This document shows positions 9,254 through 17,145 of a stretch of 64,000 bases of DNA, in pieces. This DNA comes from Pseudocalidococcus sp964653145 (GTDB lineage: Bacteria; Cyanobacteriota; Cyanobacteriia; Thermosynechococcales; Thermosynechococcaceae), in contig CAZZCG010000021.1 of NCBI GenBank assembly GCA_964653145.1, positions 1-64,000 on the forward strand, written 5' to 3'. Position numbers and translations under genes: made by a program. The notes below the pieces were generated by a model that worked only from the letters and a program-made list of their open reading frames with translations, ran no database searches and had not been told where the DNA came from. Numbering within the stretch: position 1 is the stretch's first letter; the number at the start of each line of letters is the position of its first letter.

Positions 9254-9853
9254 CTAAGCGGCATCTAGTTGTTCAACAAAGACTTTGACAAATTCTTCAA
9301 TCATGCCGGGATGTTTACCCGTGATCAGGTTGCCATCAATGACAAGATCCACGGTTTCATCATTTTCGATCACCACATCGGCTCCGGCATTTTCGACATC
9401 ACAGACAATGTTGTGGGCGCAGGTGACTTTTCGGTCTTTGAGCAAGTCGGGATCGGCAGTGAATAACCAGAGACTATGGCAAATTGTTCCCAGTTTGACC
9501 CCCTCAGTGGCCATGGCTTTCCGGAGAAACTCAACCGCTGGGGCCTCATTTTTACCCCCTTTTTTCACCTTCACCTGGTAGCGCAACCGATCCATGGCAT
9601 AGGCCCCAATGGCAATGATCCCTTTGTAGTCGCTGGGACTTACATCATTGACCTCGGTGGTGACGGTGGCGTGAAATTCAATCACATCATTTTCCGGATT
9701 GGAGCCAAAGGTGAGTTGCGGCTGACCCCAGAGATGACTGAGATATTCCACTTCATAGCCGTGGGCCGGAAAATATTCATTAAACCACTTATATTCAGTG
9801 GCATCAAAATGCTCTTCAATCAGAACGCCAATTTTGCCCTTAATTTCAGTCAT
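9254..9853 (-). CDS. DJ-1/PfpI family protein
   Basis: A 199-residue cytoplasmic class I glutamine-amidotransferase-like domain. The nucleophile elbow GTICHSLWL carries Cys125-His126, and LLKDRKVTCAHNIVCDVENAGADV is typical of PfpI proteases, glyoxalases and chaperones. Family activities vary from peptidase to glyoxalase/deglycase, so no reaction is claimed. It lies 31 nt upstream of the AGE-fold gene in the icfG cluster, where glyoxal-type stress protection during sugar breakdown would make sense (inference). Confidence 0.85.
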   Translation of the reverse strand: MTEIKGKIGVLIEEHFDATEYKWFNEYFPAHGYEVEYLSHLWGQPQLTFGSNPENDVIEFHATVTTEVNDVSPSDYKGIIAIGAYAMDRLRYQVKVKKGGKNEAPAVEFLRKAMATEGVKLGTICHSLWLFTADPDLLKDRKVTCAHNIVCDVENAGADVVIENDETVDLVIDGNLITGKHPGMIEEFVKVFVEQLDAA

Positions 9854-9896
9854 AGTCGCCTTTTTTTGAATGACAAGAGAGGTTGATGGCTGAATG

Positions 9897-10244
9897 TCAT
9901 GATTCCTCGAACATTTCTTTTAATGTCCCAAAACAACCGGCCGCTTTGTTGAATCCGGCATAGACACACATGAACAGCAGCAGTTCTTCAATTTCTTCCC
10001 GAGTTGCCCCCTGTTGCATGGCCATTGTCACATGGGCTTTGAAGGGATTCCCCGGCCCGGTTTGATCTTGGTTGACCACATCCACAGCGATGGTGATTAG
10101 GGCTTTGGTCTTTTGATCAATTAGCGGCAACCCCCAGGCCTCGCCCGCCACCCGCGTACAAAAGTCACCAAACTTGGGATTAATACTGTTTAAGCCTTCT
10201 TGCAGGGCCTGGTCATCCAAAACCGCATTGGCAAATGGACTCAT
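9897..10244 (-). CDS. Carboxymuconolactone decarboxylase (CMD) family protein
   Basis: A 115-residue all-helical CMD domain. The segment FKAHVTMAMQQGATREEIEELLLFMCVYAGFNKA is the family core (34 residues, cited by its ends: FKAH and GFNKA). It lacks the CxxC-x3-His motif of AhpD-type peroxidase partners, so it belongs with gamma-CMD-like proteins of unknown reaction. It lies between the NTF2-like and PfpI genes of the icfG cluster, matching slr1853. Confidence 0.82.
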   Translation of the reverse strand: MSPFANAVLDDQALQEGLNSINPKFGDFCTRVAGEAWGLPLIDQKTKALITIAVDVVNQDQTGPGNPFKAHVTMAMQQGATREEIEELLLFMCVYAGFNKAAGCFGTLKEMFEES

Positions 10245-10266
10245 GAACTGAATCTCCTGGTCATCC

Positions 10267-10830
10267 TTAGGTGGTAATTAACTTGAGTAAGCTTTCGGGA
10301 GCAAACACATCCCGGTAGAACGTCAACTGCTCGGTTTTCAGATAGCAACCGCCCCGATGCCCCCGCCGCACCCAGGTGACATTTCCCTTGGCGATGGTTT
10401 CGTGAGTCACGTCATCAATACATTTCCACTCGAAGAAGGTATGCTCACCCCAAAACATAACAATCGGCCAGACCATAGTTACCCCTGGCTGTGCAATCAG
10501 GGCCCACCAGTGTTTTTCCCGCTCTTTTTGTTGCTCCAGGCCAGAGTAGGGGCCGTCCTGACAGAAATAGACCAGATCATCCCGATATTCGCCCGTTAAA
10601 ATGTCTCCCCGGCCTTGACGGAGGGCTTCGCAGTGGGTCGGCCACCAATCTTTGTTTTCCTGCTCAATCTGCTCTAGGGTGTAGTCGGGGCCAATGGTGG
10701 GAAGGGTTGCTTCTTTTAGACCAACAATCCGTAATCCCTCGGCAATCAATTCGGACTTAAGGGCATCGTCAACCAGGCCAGGTTGGGAGTAGTTAGCTTT
10801 TAGGTCAGCGTAATAATTGGTGCGGGGCAT
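10267..10830 (-). CDS. NTF2/SnoaL-like protein, first gene of the icfG cluster
   Basis: A 187-residue soluble protein. The second half (EKHWWALIAQPGV to the C-terminus, with FWGEHTFFEWKCID and GGCYLKTEQLTFYRDV) has the strand pattern of SnoaL/NTF2-like cone folds. The first ~60 residues are helical. No catalytic residues can be assigned. It is the first gene of the minus-strand run, 22 nt before the CMD gene, and matches the position of slr1852. The 649-nt region upstream should contain the cluster promoter. Confidence 0.6.
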   Translation of the reverse strand: MPRTNYYADLKANYSQPGLVDDALKSELIAEGLRIVGLKEATLPTIGPDYTLEQIEQENKDWWPTHCEALRQGRGDILTGEYRDDLVYFCQDGPYSGLEQQKEREKHWWALIAQPGVTMVWPIVMFWGEHTFFEWKCIDDVTHETIAKGNVTWVRRGHRGGCYLKTEQLTFYRDVFAPESLLKLITT

Positions 10831-11479
10831 AGATAATCAAAAACCTCATCAAGGATGACAGAGTCGTGGAGATTGAAGACAGACTTAAGACTATACAGAA
10901 ATAAACTCAATTAAATCAGAAATCTAAATTAATGTGGCGTTAACGGTGAAGATTATAGCCCCAAAGCAGGATGTAAATTAAGCAAGTATTTATATAGATT
11001 TGAAGCTATTAATTAAATAATAGAGTCTTTATCTACCGAATCAAATTTATGCTCAAGCATAGCACAGGTTTTTCAAAGGGATGCGAGGACTGGAAAAATT
11101 AACGATTACTTAACCTTACAGCTTAAAATCTCGCCCACAGAGCAACGGACAATGCCTGTCTAAAAAATCCCAAAAAGACGAAAAATGGTCAACTATTGTT
11201 AAAAAAACCTTAAAGAACCAGGACTTAGACTTCTTAGCCTATATAGATTATGACTTTATATTTGTGAGGTTTCTGGTTTTCCTCCAGGCCCGGTTCAGCC
11301 CAGTTAATGAGACATCTTGGGGATCAGTCCTAGGATATTTGAACTTTTGTAAACTAACTTGCACCGCTAGAATTTGGCACTATAATTTCGCTAAAGGTTG
11401 ACCACTATGCATCCGTTCGTTTGACTTGAGCCAACGCGGTTCTGTGATAACTCTTCACCATTAACGTAACTAATTAGTA
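10831..11479. other. Divergent intergenic region between the icfG cluster and the accessory cluster
   Basis: 649 bases without a credible gene. It is AT-rich from 10880 to 11280 and holds only one copy of the GGCCTGG/CCAGGCC word (near 11284). A good plus-strand sigma-70 type promoter sits at 11359-11386. An ATTATA at about 10956 could be a minus-strand -10 element for the icfG cluster, but no matching -35 is seen at the right distance. Confidence 0.6.
11359..11386 (+). promoter_or_regulatory. Sigma-70 type promoter for the accessory cluster
   Basis: TTGCAC at 11359-11364, a 16-base spacer, then TATAAT at 11381-11386: a near-consensus vegetative promoter 93 bases before the ATG at 11480. It is the only strong promoter I see before the run of plus-strand genes ending at 17131. 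Confidence 0.6.
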
Positions 11480-11929
11480 ATGAATCACCATCTGTCCCAA
11501 TCATCTCTTGGTCTGAAGCAGCGGGTCTGGAGAATTCTTTTAAACGGTTTGATAATTGTTCTCATTGGTTGGGGCTGCATTGGCCTGATTTCCGATTCGG
11601 CTTTGGCGGATCAGCCTGATGCTTCTGAATTAATTATTGTAGCGGGCAAGATTAAAATTAAACCTGGGACAAAGGAAAAATTCTCTGAACTGGCGCAAAA
11701 GTGTTTAGTGCCCTCCCGGAAAGAGCCTGGATCAATCTCCTATAGTTACTATGAAGATCAAACGGAGCCCAATACTATTTTGTATTTTGAGGAATGGCGG
11801 GATCAGGCAGCCCTAGATTTTCATTTTCAAACCCCTTATTTCAAAGAGTTTATCGACCAGGCCCAGCCTTTATTCGATGGTTCACCAGAAATTACGGTTT
11901 ATCGGGTAGCTGGTTCTAAAACCCTTTAG
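11480..11929 (+). CDS. Exported antibiotic-biosynthesis-monooxygenase (ABM) fold protein
   Basis: 149 residues. Residues 1-43 form a signal peptide with a hydrophobic core (LLNGLIIVLIGWGCIGLI) and an SALA cleavage site. The rest is one ABM/dimeric alpha-beta barrel domain: IIVAGKIKIKPG, then CLVPSRKEPGSISYSYYED, then ILYFEEWRDQAALDFHFQT, which is the usual pattern. Members oxidise quinones or simply bind small ligands, and most are cytosolic, so export is unusual. It is the first gene after the promoter at 11359 and precedes the cupin at 11982 by 52 nt. Confidence 0.8.
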   Translation: MNHHLSQSSLGLKQRVWRILLNGLIIVLIGWGCIGLISDSALADQPDASELIIVAGKIKIKPGTKEKFSELAQKCLVPSRKEPGSISYSYYEDQTEPNTILYFEEWRDQAALDFHFQTPYFKEFIDQAQPLFDGSPEITVYRVAGSKTL

Positions 11930-11981
11930 ATTTTTTAGCTTTTTGCGTGTAAGCACTGTTTTCCCTGAGGTTGTTTTCACC

Positions 11982-12782
11982 ATGCTGACTTCTCTTTATC
12001 GCTGGATAAAATCCTGTAGCCTAGTTGTAGTTCTAGTTTTTGGCCTGGAATTGACGTGGGGCTCCCCGGTCTGGGCAACTGGTTCCATTGACGATATTCC
12101 CTTTCCCAATCTTGAAAATCCTGAAAAAATCCTTGGACCGGCTGGTGAAATCTTTGTCTTTGCCACCTGTAATCGAGGCTCTCAAGGGTTTACCTTGGCC
12201 GATGCTCAAATTCCCCCCGGTGCTGGCCCGTTACCCCATATTCATCACCACACCAATGAATGGTTTTGGACTCCCCAAGGGGGCCTGGAATTATTTCAGA
12301 GTATTCAAGAATATCCAGATTTGCAGCACCCTGCGACGGTTGATGATGCTGGTCGGGCCAAAATTTACACGGTTGACACAACTCCTAACCAGATTGTCTA
12401 TGGCCCTAAATATCGAGTACATGGGTTTGCCAACATAACCAATGAAACCCGACCACTCACCTTTATCTGGCTGCAGGATCCATCGTCTCCAGAGTACCCG
12501 TTCCATGATGGTGGGATTCGTGAGTATTTCCAGGATGTCGGGATTCCCGTAAAAGATGTGAATAATCTTCCCCCGATCACTGACGAGGCTAAGGAGGAAT
12601 TTGTTACCCACGCAACCCAATACGGGATTAATCAAAGTGACTATTTTCTGAAATTTGTTGCCGAAGTTGACCATCATCCTCCAGCCATTCTTGCAAAGGG
12701 TAGTAACGATCCCGACTTAATGGCAATTATTGATACGATTCAGGATTTTAATCAGGGCGATACTTCAGTCAGTTGTTTTTAA
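11982..12782 (+). CDS. Exported cupin-domain protein A
   Basis: 266 residues from the ATG at 11982; an upstream in-frame TTG at 11943 is less likely because the signal peptide (about residues 1-33, ending VWATG) fits the ATG. Cupin motif 1 is intact: PHIHHHTNEWFW gives His86, His88 and Glu93 as metal ligands. Motif 2 supplies the His of YRVHGFANITNE. Cys63 and a Cys one residue from the C-terminus are shared with the paralog at 12987 and may form a disulfide. It could be a dioxygenase (quercetinase-like) or an isomerase; the reaction is unknown. Confidence 0.78.
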   Translation: MLTSLYRWIKSCSLVVVLVFGLELTWGSPVWATGSIDDIPFPNLENPEKILGPAGEIFVFATCNRGSQGFTLADAQIPPGAGPLPHIHHHTNEWFWTPQGGLELFQSIQEYPDLQHPATVDDAGRAKIYTVDTTPNQIVYGPKYRVHGFANITNETRPLTFIWLQDPSSPEYPFHDGGIREYFQDVGIPVKDVNNLPPITDEAKEEFVTHATQYGINQSDYFLKFVAEVDHHPPAILAKGSNDPDLMAIIDTIQDFNQGDTSVSCF

Positions 12783-12801
12783 CAGGTGGGGCAGTCGATC
12801 T

Positions 12802-12978
12802 ATGTTTAATAAAGAATTGGGATTGGCGATTATCGGGGGTTGGATTCTTGGAGTGATTTTTGGTTTTTTCCGCTTGCCCTTACCTGTTCCCCCCTTTGAA
12901 GGTCTGGTTGCCGCTGCGGCCTGTTTGTTGGGACAAGTCACCTATATGTTTATTAAGCAAAAACTCGGTCAAGGTTAG
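12802..12978 (+). CDS. XapX-domain small membrane protein (DUF1427)
   Basis: 58 residues with two hydrophobic helices, IIGGWILGVIFGFF and LVAAAACLLGQVTYMF, separated by RLPLPVPPFEG. The Arg-x-Pro-x-P-x-PP pattern is the hallmark of the XapX family. The ATG at 12802 is used rather than the longer frame overlapping the cupin gene. Family function is unknown. It sits between the two paralogous cupin genes, 19 nt after one and 8 nt before the other. Confidence 0.75.
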   Translation: MFNKELGLAIIGGWILGVIFGFFRLPLPVPPFEGLVAAAACLLGQVTYMFIKQKLGQG

Positions 12979-12986
12979 GAAATTTG

Positions 12987-13793
12987 ATGATGTTAAAAAT
13001 TAGAACATGGGTTGCGGCATTTGTATCTGTTCTTGTGATTGGTGGAGTGCTTCTCTTTCAAGTCCAGGCCAGTTCGGCGCAAACTCCCCCCTTCTTCATT
13101 GACGACATTCCGATGCCGAAGTTGGAGGATCCCCTACGAATTCTGACCCCAGCCAACGAGATCTTTGAAATTGCTTCCTGCTCCACGAAAGATTTTGGTT
13201 TTGCCATTACCACAGCCCAGATTCCCCCCGGTGGTGGCCCGATGCCCCATGTTCACTACTACATCAACGAGTTTTTCTGGCCCCAAAAGGGGGGTTTAGA
13301 AATCTTCCACAGTGAGCGCAAGTTTCCGGATATGAATAAGCCACCCACCGTTGAAGCTGCTGGTCGGGCTGCCCTCTACAGTGTTGAAACTCAGCCCAAA
13401 CAATTGGTTTACTCCCCCCACACCTTCATGCACGGCTTTGTGAATCCGACCAATGAAACCTTACCGATGGTGATGATTTGGGTGCGGGATGAAGTGGCCC
13501 CAGACTTTGAATATCACGATGGCGGCATGCGGGAATACTTCTCAGCGGTGGGGGCCCACATTACTGATTTGAAAAACCTGCCCACCGTAACCGATGCCCA
13601 ACGCAATGCCTTTGTCACCCAGGCCCCGAAATTTGGGATTAACCAGAGCGCCTTTATGATGCAGTACGTCACCACCATTAGTGATAAATTCCCGAAAAAC
13701 TTGGCTAAATTGCAAAGTCCACAAACCCTCAATAAGGTGATTGACACGATCAATGCCTTTAACAATGGCGATAAAACCGTAACCTGTGGGTAA
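12987..13793 (+). CDS. Exported cupin-domain protein B (paralog of A)
   Basis: 268 residues from an ATG preceded by AGGAAA. Signal peptide about 1-31 (ending ASSAQ). PHVHYYINEFFW gives His88, His90 and Glu94; FMHGFVNPTNE gives the fourth ligand. It shares with protein A the N-terminal pattern DDIPxPxLExPxxIL, the Gly-Arg-Ala block, HDGGxREYF and two Cys (Cys65 and one near the end). The pair arose by duplication and flanks the XapX gene. The substrate is unknown; the exported location argues for action on an extracellular or periplasmic compound. Confidence 0.78.
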   Translation: MMLKIRTWVAAFVSVLVIGGVLLFQVQASSAQTPPFFIDDIPMPKLEDPLRILTPANEIFEIASCSTKDFGFAITTAQIPPGGGPMPHVHYYINEFFWPQKGGLEIFHSERKFPDMNKPPTVEAAGRAALYSVETQPKQLVYSPHTFMHGFVNPTNETLPMVMIWVRDEVAPDFEYHDGGMREYFSAVGAHITDLKNLPTVTDAQRNAFVTQAPKFGINQSAFMMQYVTTISDKFPKNLAKLQSPQTLNKVIDTINAFNNGDKTVTCG

Positions 13794-13795
13794 GC

Positions 13796-14656
13796 ATGGC
13801 CGCTTCAATTCGCTTTGGGGTTCATTCCTTCATTTGGAAACAGGAGTTCTTAGGCCCTGAGGACTATATCTTTCAACAAGCCCAGGCCTGGGGATTTGAT
13901 GGCGTTGAAATCTCCACCCATTATTTTCACGACATTGATCCCCAAACCCTCAAACGCTATCGGGATGAGTATCAGATTGATGTCACCCTTTGTACGAGTA
14001 TGCCCAATGGCTTGTCCCTAACCAGCGAGGAACCAGACTGTTGGCAAAAATCAGTGCAGTATGTCTTGGATGCCATTTCCTTTGCCCAGGCCTGTGACAT
14101 CACCCACCTTTCCGGGCCACTCATTCATCCCGTGAGTTACTTAACCGGAAAACCCCTGCAACCGGATGAAACTCCCCGACTCCACCAGGCCTTGACGCAA
14201 ATTGCTGATGCCCTCAGCCAAACCAAGATTAAACTGGCGATTGAACCCCTGAATCGGTTCCAAGGGTATGCTCTGAATACGGTGGCCCAAGGCCTGGAAC
14301 TGCTGAATGCTATTGGTTCGCCGCAACTGGGCTTATTGCTGGATCTCTTCCACATGAACATTGAGGAAAAAGATTTGGTCAAAGCCTTTGAAGCCGCTGG
14401 AGATCAATGCTTCCACGTCCATGCCTGTGCCTGCGATCGCGGAACCCCCGGAACTGATACCATGCCCTGGCCTGGGTTGTTTGCGGCCCTCGACCGGATC
14501 AATTTTCAGGGTTGGATCGTTATTGAAAGTTTTAATCCGGAGGATCAAGCTCTAGCCACCGCAGCCCGAGTTTGGCGACCTTTGGCCGAGAGTAGTGAAC
14601 GCATTGCCCGTGATGGGCTCGAATTTTTACAGCACACCTATCAGGCGACCCGATGA
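13796..14656 (+). CDS. Sugar epimerase, tagatose/psicose 3-epimerase-like TIM barrel
   Basis: A 286-residue xylose-isomerase-like barrel. All four metal ligands of the DTE/DPE family are present: Glu150 in AIEPLNRF, Asp183 in LLDLFHMN, His209 in FHVHACACDRGTPG and Glu244 in VIESFNP. FHMNIEE and DRGxPG are characteristic of C3-epimerases of ketoses. It is cytosolic, starts 2 nt after cupin B, and overlaps the next gene by an ATGA. It may handle a rare sugar released by the exported enzymes around it (inference). Confidence 0.78.
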   Translation: MAASIRFGVHSFIWKQEFLGPEDYIFQQAQAWGFDGVEISTHYFHDIDPQTLKRYRDEYQIDVTLCTSMPNGLSLTSEEPDCWQKSVQYVLDAISFAQACDITHLSGPLIHPVSYLTGKPLQPDETPRLHQALTQIADALSQTKIKLAIEPLNRFQGYALNTVAQGLELLNAIGSPQLGLLLDLFHMNIEEKDLVKAFEAAGDQCFHVHACACDRGTPGTDTMPWPGLFAALDRINFQGWIVIESFNPEDQALATAARVWRPLAESSERIARDGLEFLQHTYQATR

Positions 14657-15528
14657 GAACCCCCTACATTCCCATAGATTTACCCCCTGGTTTTGAGCAC
14701 ACCTTTACTCAAGTTGGTGATGTCACCCTCCATGCCATTGAAGGCGGCCAAGGCACTCCCCTATTGCTTCTTGGTGGTTGGCCCCAAACCTGTTATGCTT
14801 GGCGACTCCTATGGGCAGATTTAGGACAAAAATTTCGGGTCATTTCCCTGGATATGCGCGGGCAAGGGGATTCTGACATTCCAGCGGGCCCCTACGATTG
14901 CGCGACGGCGACCCAGGAAATTAAGAGCTTCCTCGAACTCAAGGGCATTTCCCAGTTTTATCTGGTTGGTCATGATGTTGGGGCCTGGGTGGCGTTTACC
15001 ATTCTCAAAACCTTCCCAGAGTCTATCCTCGGGGCGGGACTGATTGATGCTGCAATACCCGGCCTGGTCAGTTACGACTTTTTTGGAGTGGTGAATGCGG
15101 CCAAGGTTTGGCAGTTTTATTTCCACAAGGTGCCGGATTTGGCGGATAGCTTAGTGGCTGGTAAAGAACTGGAGTACCTGAGTTGGTATTTCACTAACAA
15201 ATCCAAGCGCAAAGAGAATCTCTCTCCGGATGTAATGGATTACTATGCGAAATATTACAGTTTACCGGGAGCGATGAAGGCTGGATTTCTCTGGTATGCC
15301 GCCCTTGAGGAAACCATTGCCGCCAATACCCTAGCCGATGGCACCCAATTTACCCAACCAATCTTTGCCATGGGGGGTGAATTTGCAACCAAGTCCTTAA
15401 TTTACAACGGCATGGCCCCCTACTGTTCGAACTTGACTAGCTATGTGATTGACCAATGCGGGCACTACATCCCAGAAGAAGCCCCGGAAGAAATTTTTCA
15501 GGCTATCACGACCACGTTTAACCTCTAA
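14653..15528 (+). CDS. Alpha/beta hydrolase, epoxide hydrolase/haloalkane dehalogenase type
   Basis: 291 residues, no signal peptide. Asp108 in LVGHDVGAW sits where serine hydrolases have Ser, marking the Asp-nucleophile branch (epoxide hydrolases, dehalogenases). LLGGWPQT supplies the oxyanion region and CGHYIPEEAPEE the catalytic His. The start codon overlaps the epimerase stop (ATGA), so the two are translationally coupled. It probably opens an epoxide or removes a halide or ester from a small molecule. Confidence 0.8.
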   Translation: MRTPYIPIDLPPGFEHTFTQVGDVTLHAIEGGQGTPLLLLGGWPQTCYAWRLLWADLGQKFRVISLDMRGQGDSDIPAGPYDCATATQEIKSFLELKGISQFYLVGHDVGAWVAFTILKTFPESILGAGLIDAAIPGLVSYDFFGVVNAAKVWQFYFHKVPDLADSLVAGKELEYLSWYFTNKSKRKENLSPDVMDYYAKYYSLPGAMKAGFLWYAALEETIAANTLADGTQFTQPIFAMGGEFATKSLIYNGMAPYCSNLTSYVIDQCGHYIPEEAPEEIFQAITTTFNL

Positions 15529-15540
15529 AGGAGACCCCCC

Positions 15541-16551
15541 ATGCATCGCCGTGATTTATTTAAACAGGGATTAGCCGCCGGAGCCGGAGCCATTGCCACC
15601 TACAGTTTTATGCGCCCTCAACCTGCCCAGGCCCAGTCTCGCTCCAATACCGTCCGGCCTGGACAATTTTGGCCCGATGGAATCCGGATGCCAGTCTCCC
15701 TCTCCTTAATGTTTGAAACTGGAGCCCAACCGGCCACTGGCGCCCCCACCCCCTTTGGCAATTTCACTCCACCCCCCGGAATCTACGATCTCCCAACCAT
15801 CACCTGGTATCGCTACGGCTATACAGAGGGAGTCCCCCGGATTTTGGATGTTTTGGATAAATACAAAATTAAAATCACTTCCCATATGTCTGGGCGCACG
15901 GTGGAAATGTATCCAGATCGGGCTCGGGAAATTGTGGAACGGGGTCATGAAGCAGCGGCCCATGGGTGGAATTGGGATAACGAATTCAACATGACCTATG
16001 ACCAGGAAAGAGCCTTCATTCAACGCAATGTGGACATTATTCTCAAGGTGACAGGTCAGCGGGCTGTTGGGTATAACGCACCAGGCCTACGGGGATCAGT
16101 TAATGTCCTGAATGTTTTGAATGATTTGGGCTTCCTCTATCACATTGATGATGTGAGTCGGGATGAACCGTTTATTGTCAAATTGCAGAACGGAAAAACC
16201 ATTGTGGTCGTTCCCTACGCGGTGTATATGAACGACATTCGTGCCTATGAAGCAAGGTTTTTCTCATCAGAACAGTATTTGGTGGAACTGAAAAACTCCT
16301 TTGATCGCCTCTATGAAGAATCAGCCTACCGCCGCCGGATGATGGCCGTAACCATGCATGATCGCCTCCAACGCCCCGAGCACGTCCAAACCTTTAACGA
16401 ATTTTTGGAGTACATCATTAAAAAGCCGGGTGTCACCTTCATGAAAAAGATTGACATTGCTAACTTTGCCAATAATGATCCCAACACGATTCGGGAAAAT
16501 ATTGCCGATGTTTATCCCAATGTCCCCAACTTTGAGAAGAAAACCACCTAA
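15541..16551 (+). CDS. Tat-exported polysaccharide-deacetylase-family (PuuE-like) protein
   Basis: 336 residues. The N-terminus has RRDLFKQG, a twin-arginine signal, followed by GLAAGAGAIATYSF and a QAQ cleavage site. The mature part has NodB-fold features: HMSGRTVEMYPD, ERGHEAAAHGW and YNAPGLRGS, as in allantoinase-like PuuE proteins. The first catalytic Asp motif (TFDDG) is replaced by SLMFETGAQ, so classical deacetylase activity is uncertain. A GGAGA ribosome site lies just upstream. Tat export implies folding, perhaps with metal, in the cytoplasm. Confidence 0.75.
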   Translation: MHRRDLFKQGLAAGAGAIATYSFMRPQPAQAQSRSNTVRPGQFWPDGIRMPVSLSLMFETGAQPATGAPTPFGNFTPPPGIYDLPTITWYRYGYTEGVPRILDVLDKYKIKITSHMSGRTVEMYPDRAREIVERGHEAAAHGWNWDNEFNMTYDQERAFIQRNVDIILKVTGQRAVGYNAPGLRGSVNVLNVLNDLGFLYHIDDVSRDEPFIVKLQNGKTIVVVPYAVYMNDIRAYEARFFSSEQYLVELKNSFDRLYEESAYRRRMMAVTMHDRLQRPEHVQTFNEFLEYIIKKPGVTFMKKIDIANFANNDPNTIRENIADVYPNVPNFEKKTT

Positions 16552-16594
16552 ACTCTACTCATTCCTGCCTTGCTGACTTGGAGCTTTTCTACCT

Positions 16595-17131
16595 ATGCCT
16601 CGCTTATCTGTATCCATACCTTCTTTCCTGTTAGGTTTGGCTTTCGTCTCGTTCCCTGTTTTGCCTTCCCAGGCCCTAGAACAAACCCCGGTTCTCTCCA
16701 CCAAAATCGCCATGAAAGCAGCCGAGGCGGCCATTGAAGCCTGTCGCGCCCAAGGATGGGGAGTCACTGCTACCGTGGTTAACCCAGAAGGAAATGTGAT
16801 CGTTGTGATTCGCAATGATGGAGCAGGGATTCACACGGTTCAAACTTCTTTTAATAAGGCCTATTCAGCGGTGACGTTGGCAAATAACCATAATCTGGAT
16901 ACCACTTCGGAAATTCTTGCGTCGATGCAGGCAAAAGGGGCAGTGGGGGTGGGAGTTTGGCCGATGCCTGCGGATCCGTTACGGGGGATTACCTTATTTC
17001 CAGGCGGTGTGCGGTTAATGTCCCAGGGCAAGTTAGTGGGGGGTCTGGGAATTTCTGGAACGCCTGTGGGTATGACGGATCAGGGCTGTGCCATCAAGGG
17101 GCGAGATGCAATCCTCAACGACCTCAAATAA
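16595..17131 (+). CDS. Exported GlcG/HbpS-family heme-binding-like protein A
   Basis: 178 residues. Signal peptide about 1-27 (FLLGLAFVSFPVLPSQALE). The GlcG/HbpS (DUF336) fold shows as KAAEAAIEACRAQGWGVTATVVNPEGN, NKAYSAVTL, GGVRLMSQGKLVGGLGISG and a QGCAIKG end. Exported homologs such as Streptomyces HbpS bind heme and iron and report redox state; other members are enzyme helpers. It closes the plus-strand accessory run and faces the propeller pair. A second copy lies at 22406. Confidence 0.8.
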   Translation: MPRLSVSIPSFLLGLAFVSFPVLPSQALEQTPVLSTKIAMKAAEAAIEACRAQGWGVTATVVNPEGNVIVVIRNDGAGIHTVQTSFNKAYSAVTLANNHNLDTTSEILASMQAKGAVGVGVWPMPADPLRGITLFPGGVRLMSQGKLVGGLGISGTPVGMTDQGCAIKGRDAILNDLK

Positions 17132-17145
17132 ATCTAATTCGACGA

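Noticed and set aside
11041..11240. A non-coding RNA in the AT-rich part of the gap at 10831-11479
   Set aside because: No conserved motif or strong hairpin could be supported by eye.
14433..14440. GCGATCGC (HIP1) as the major repeat
   Set aside because: Only one copy was seen; the abundant word here is GGCCTGG/CCAGGCC.
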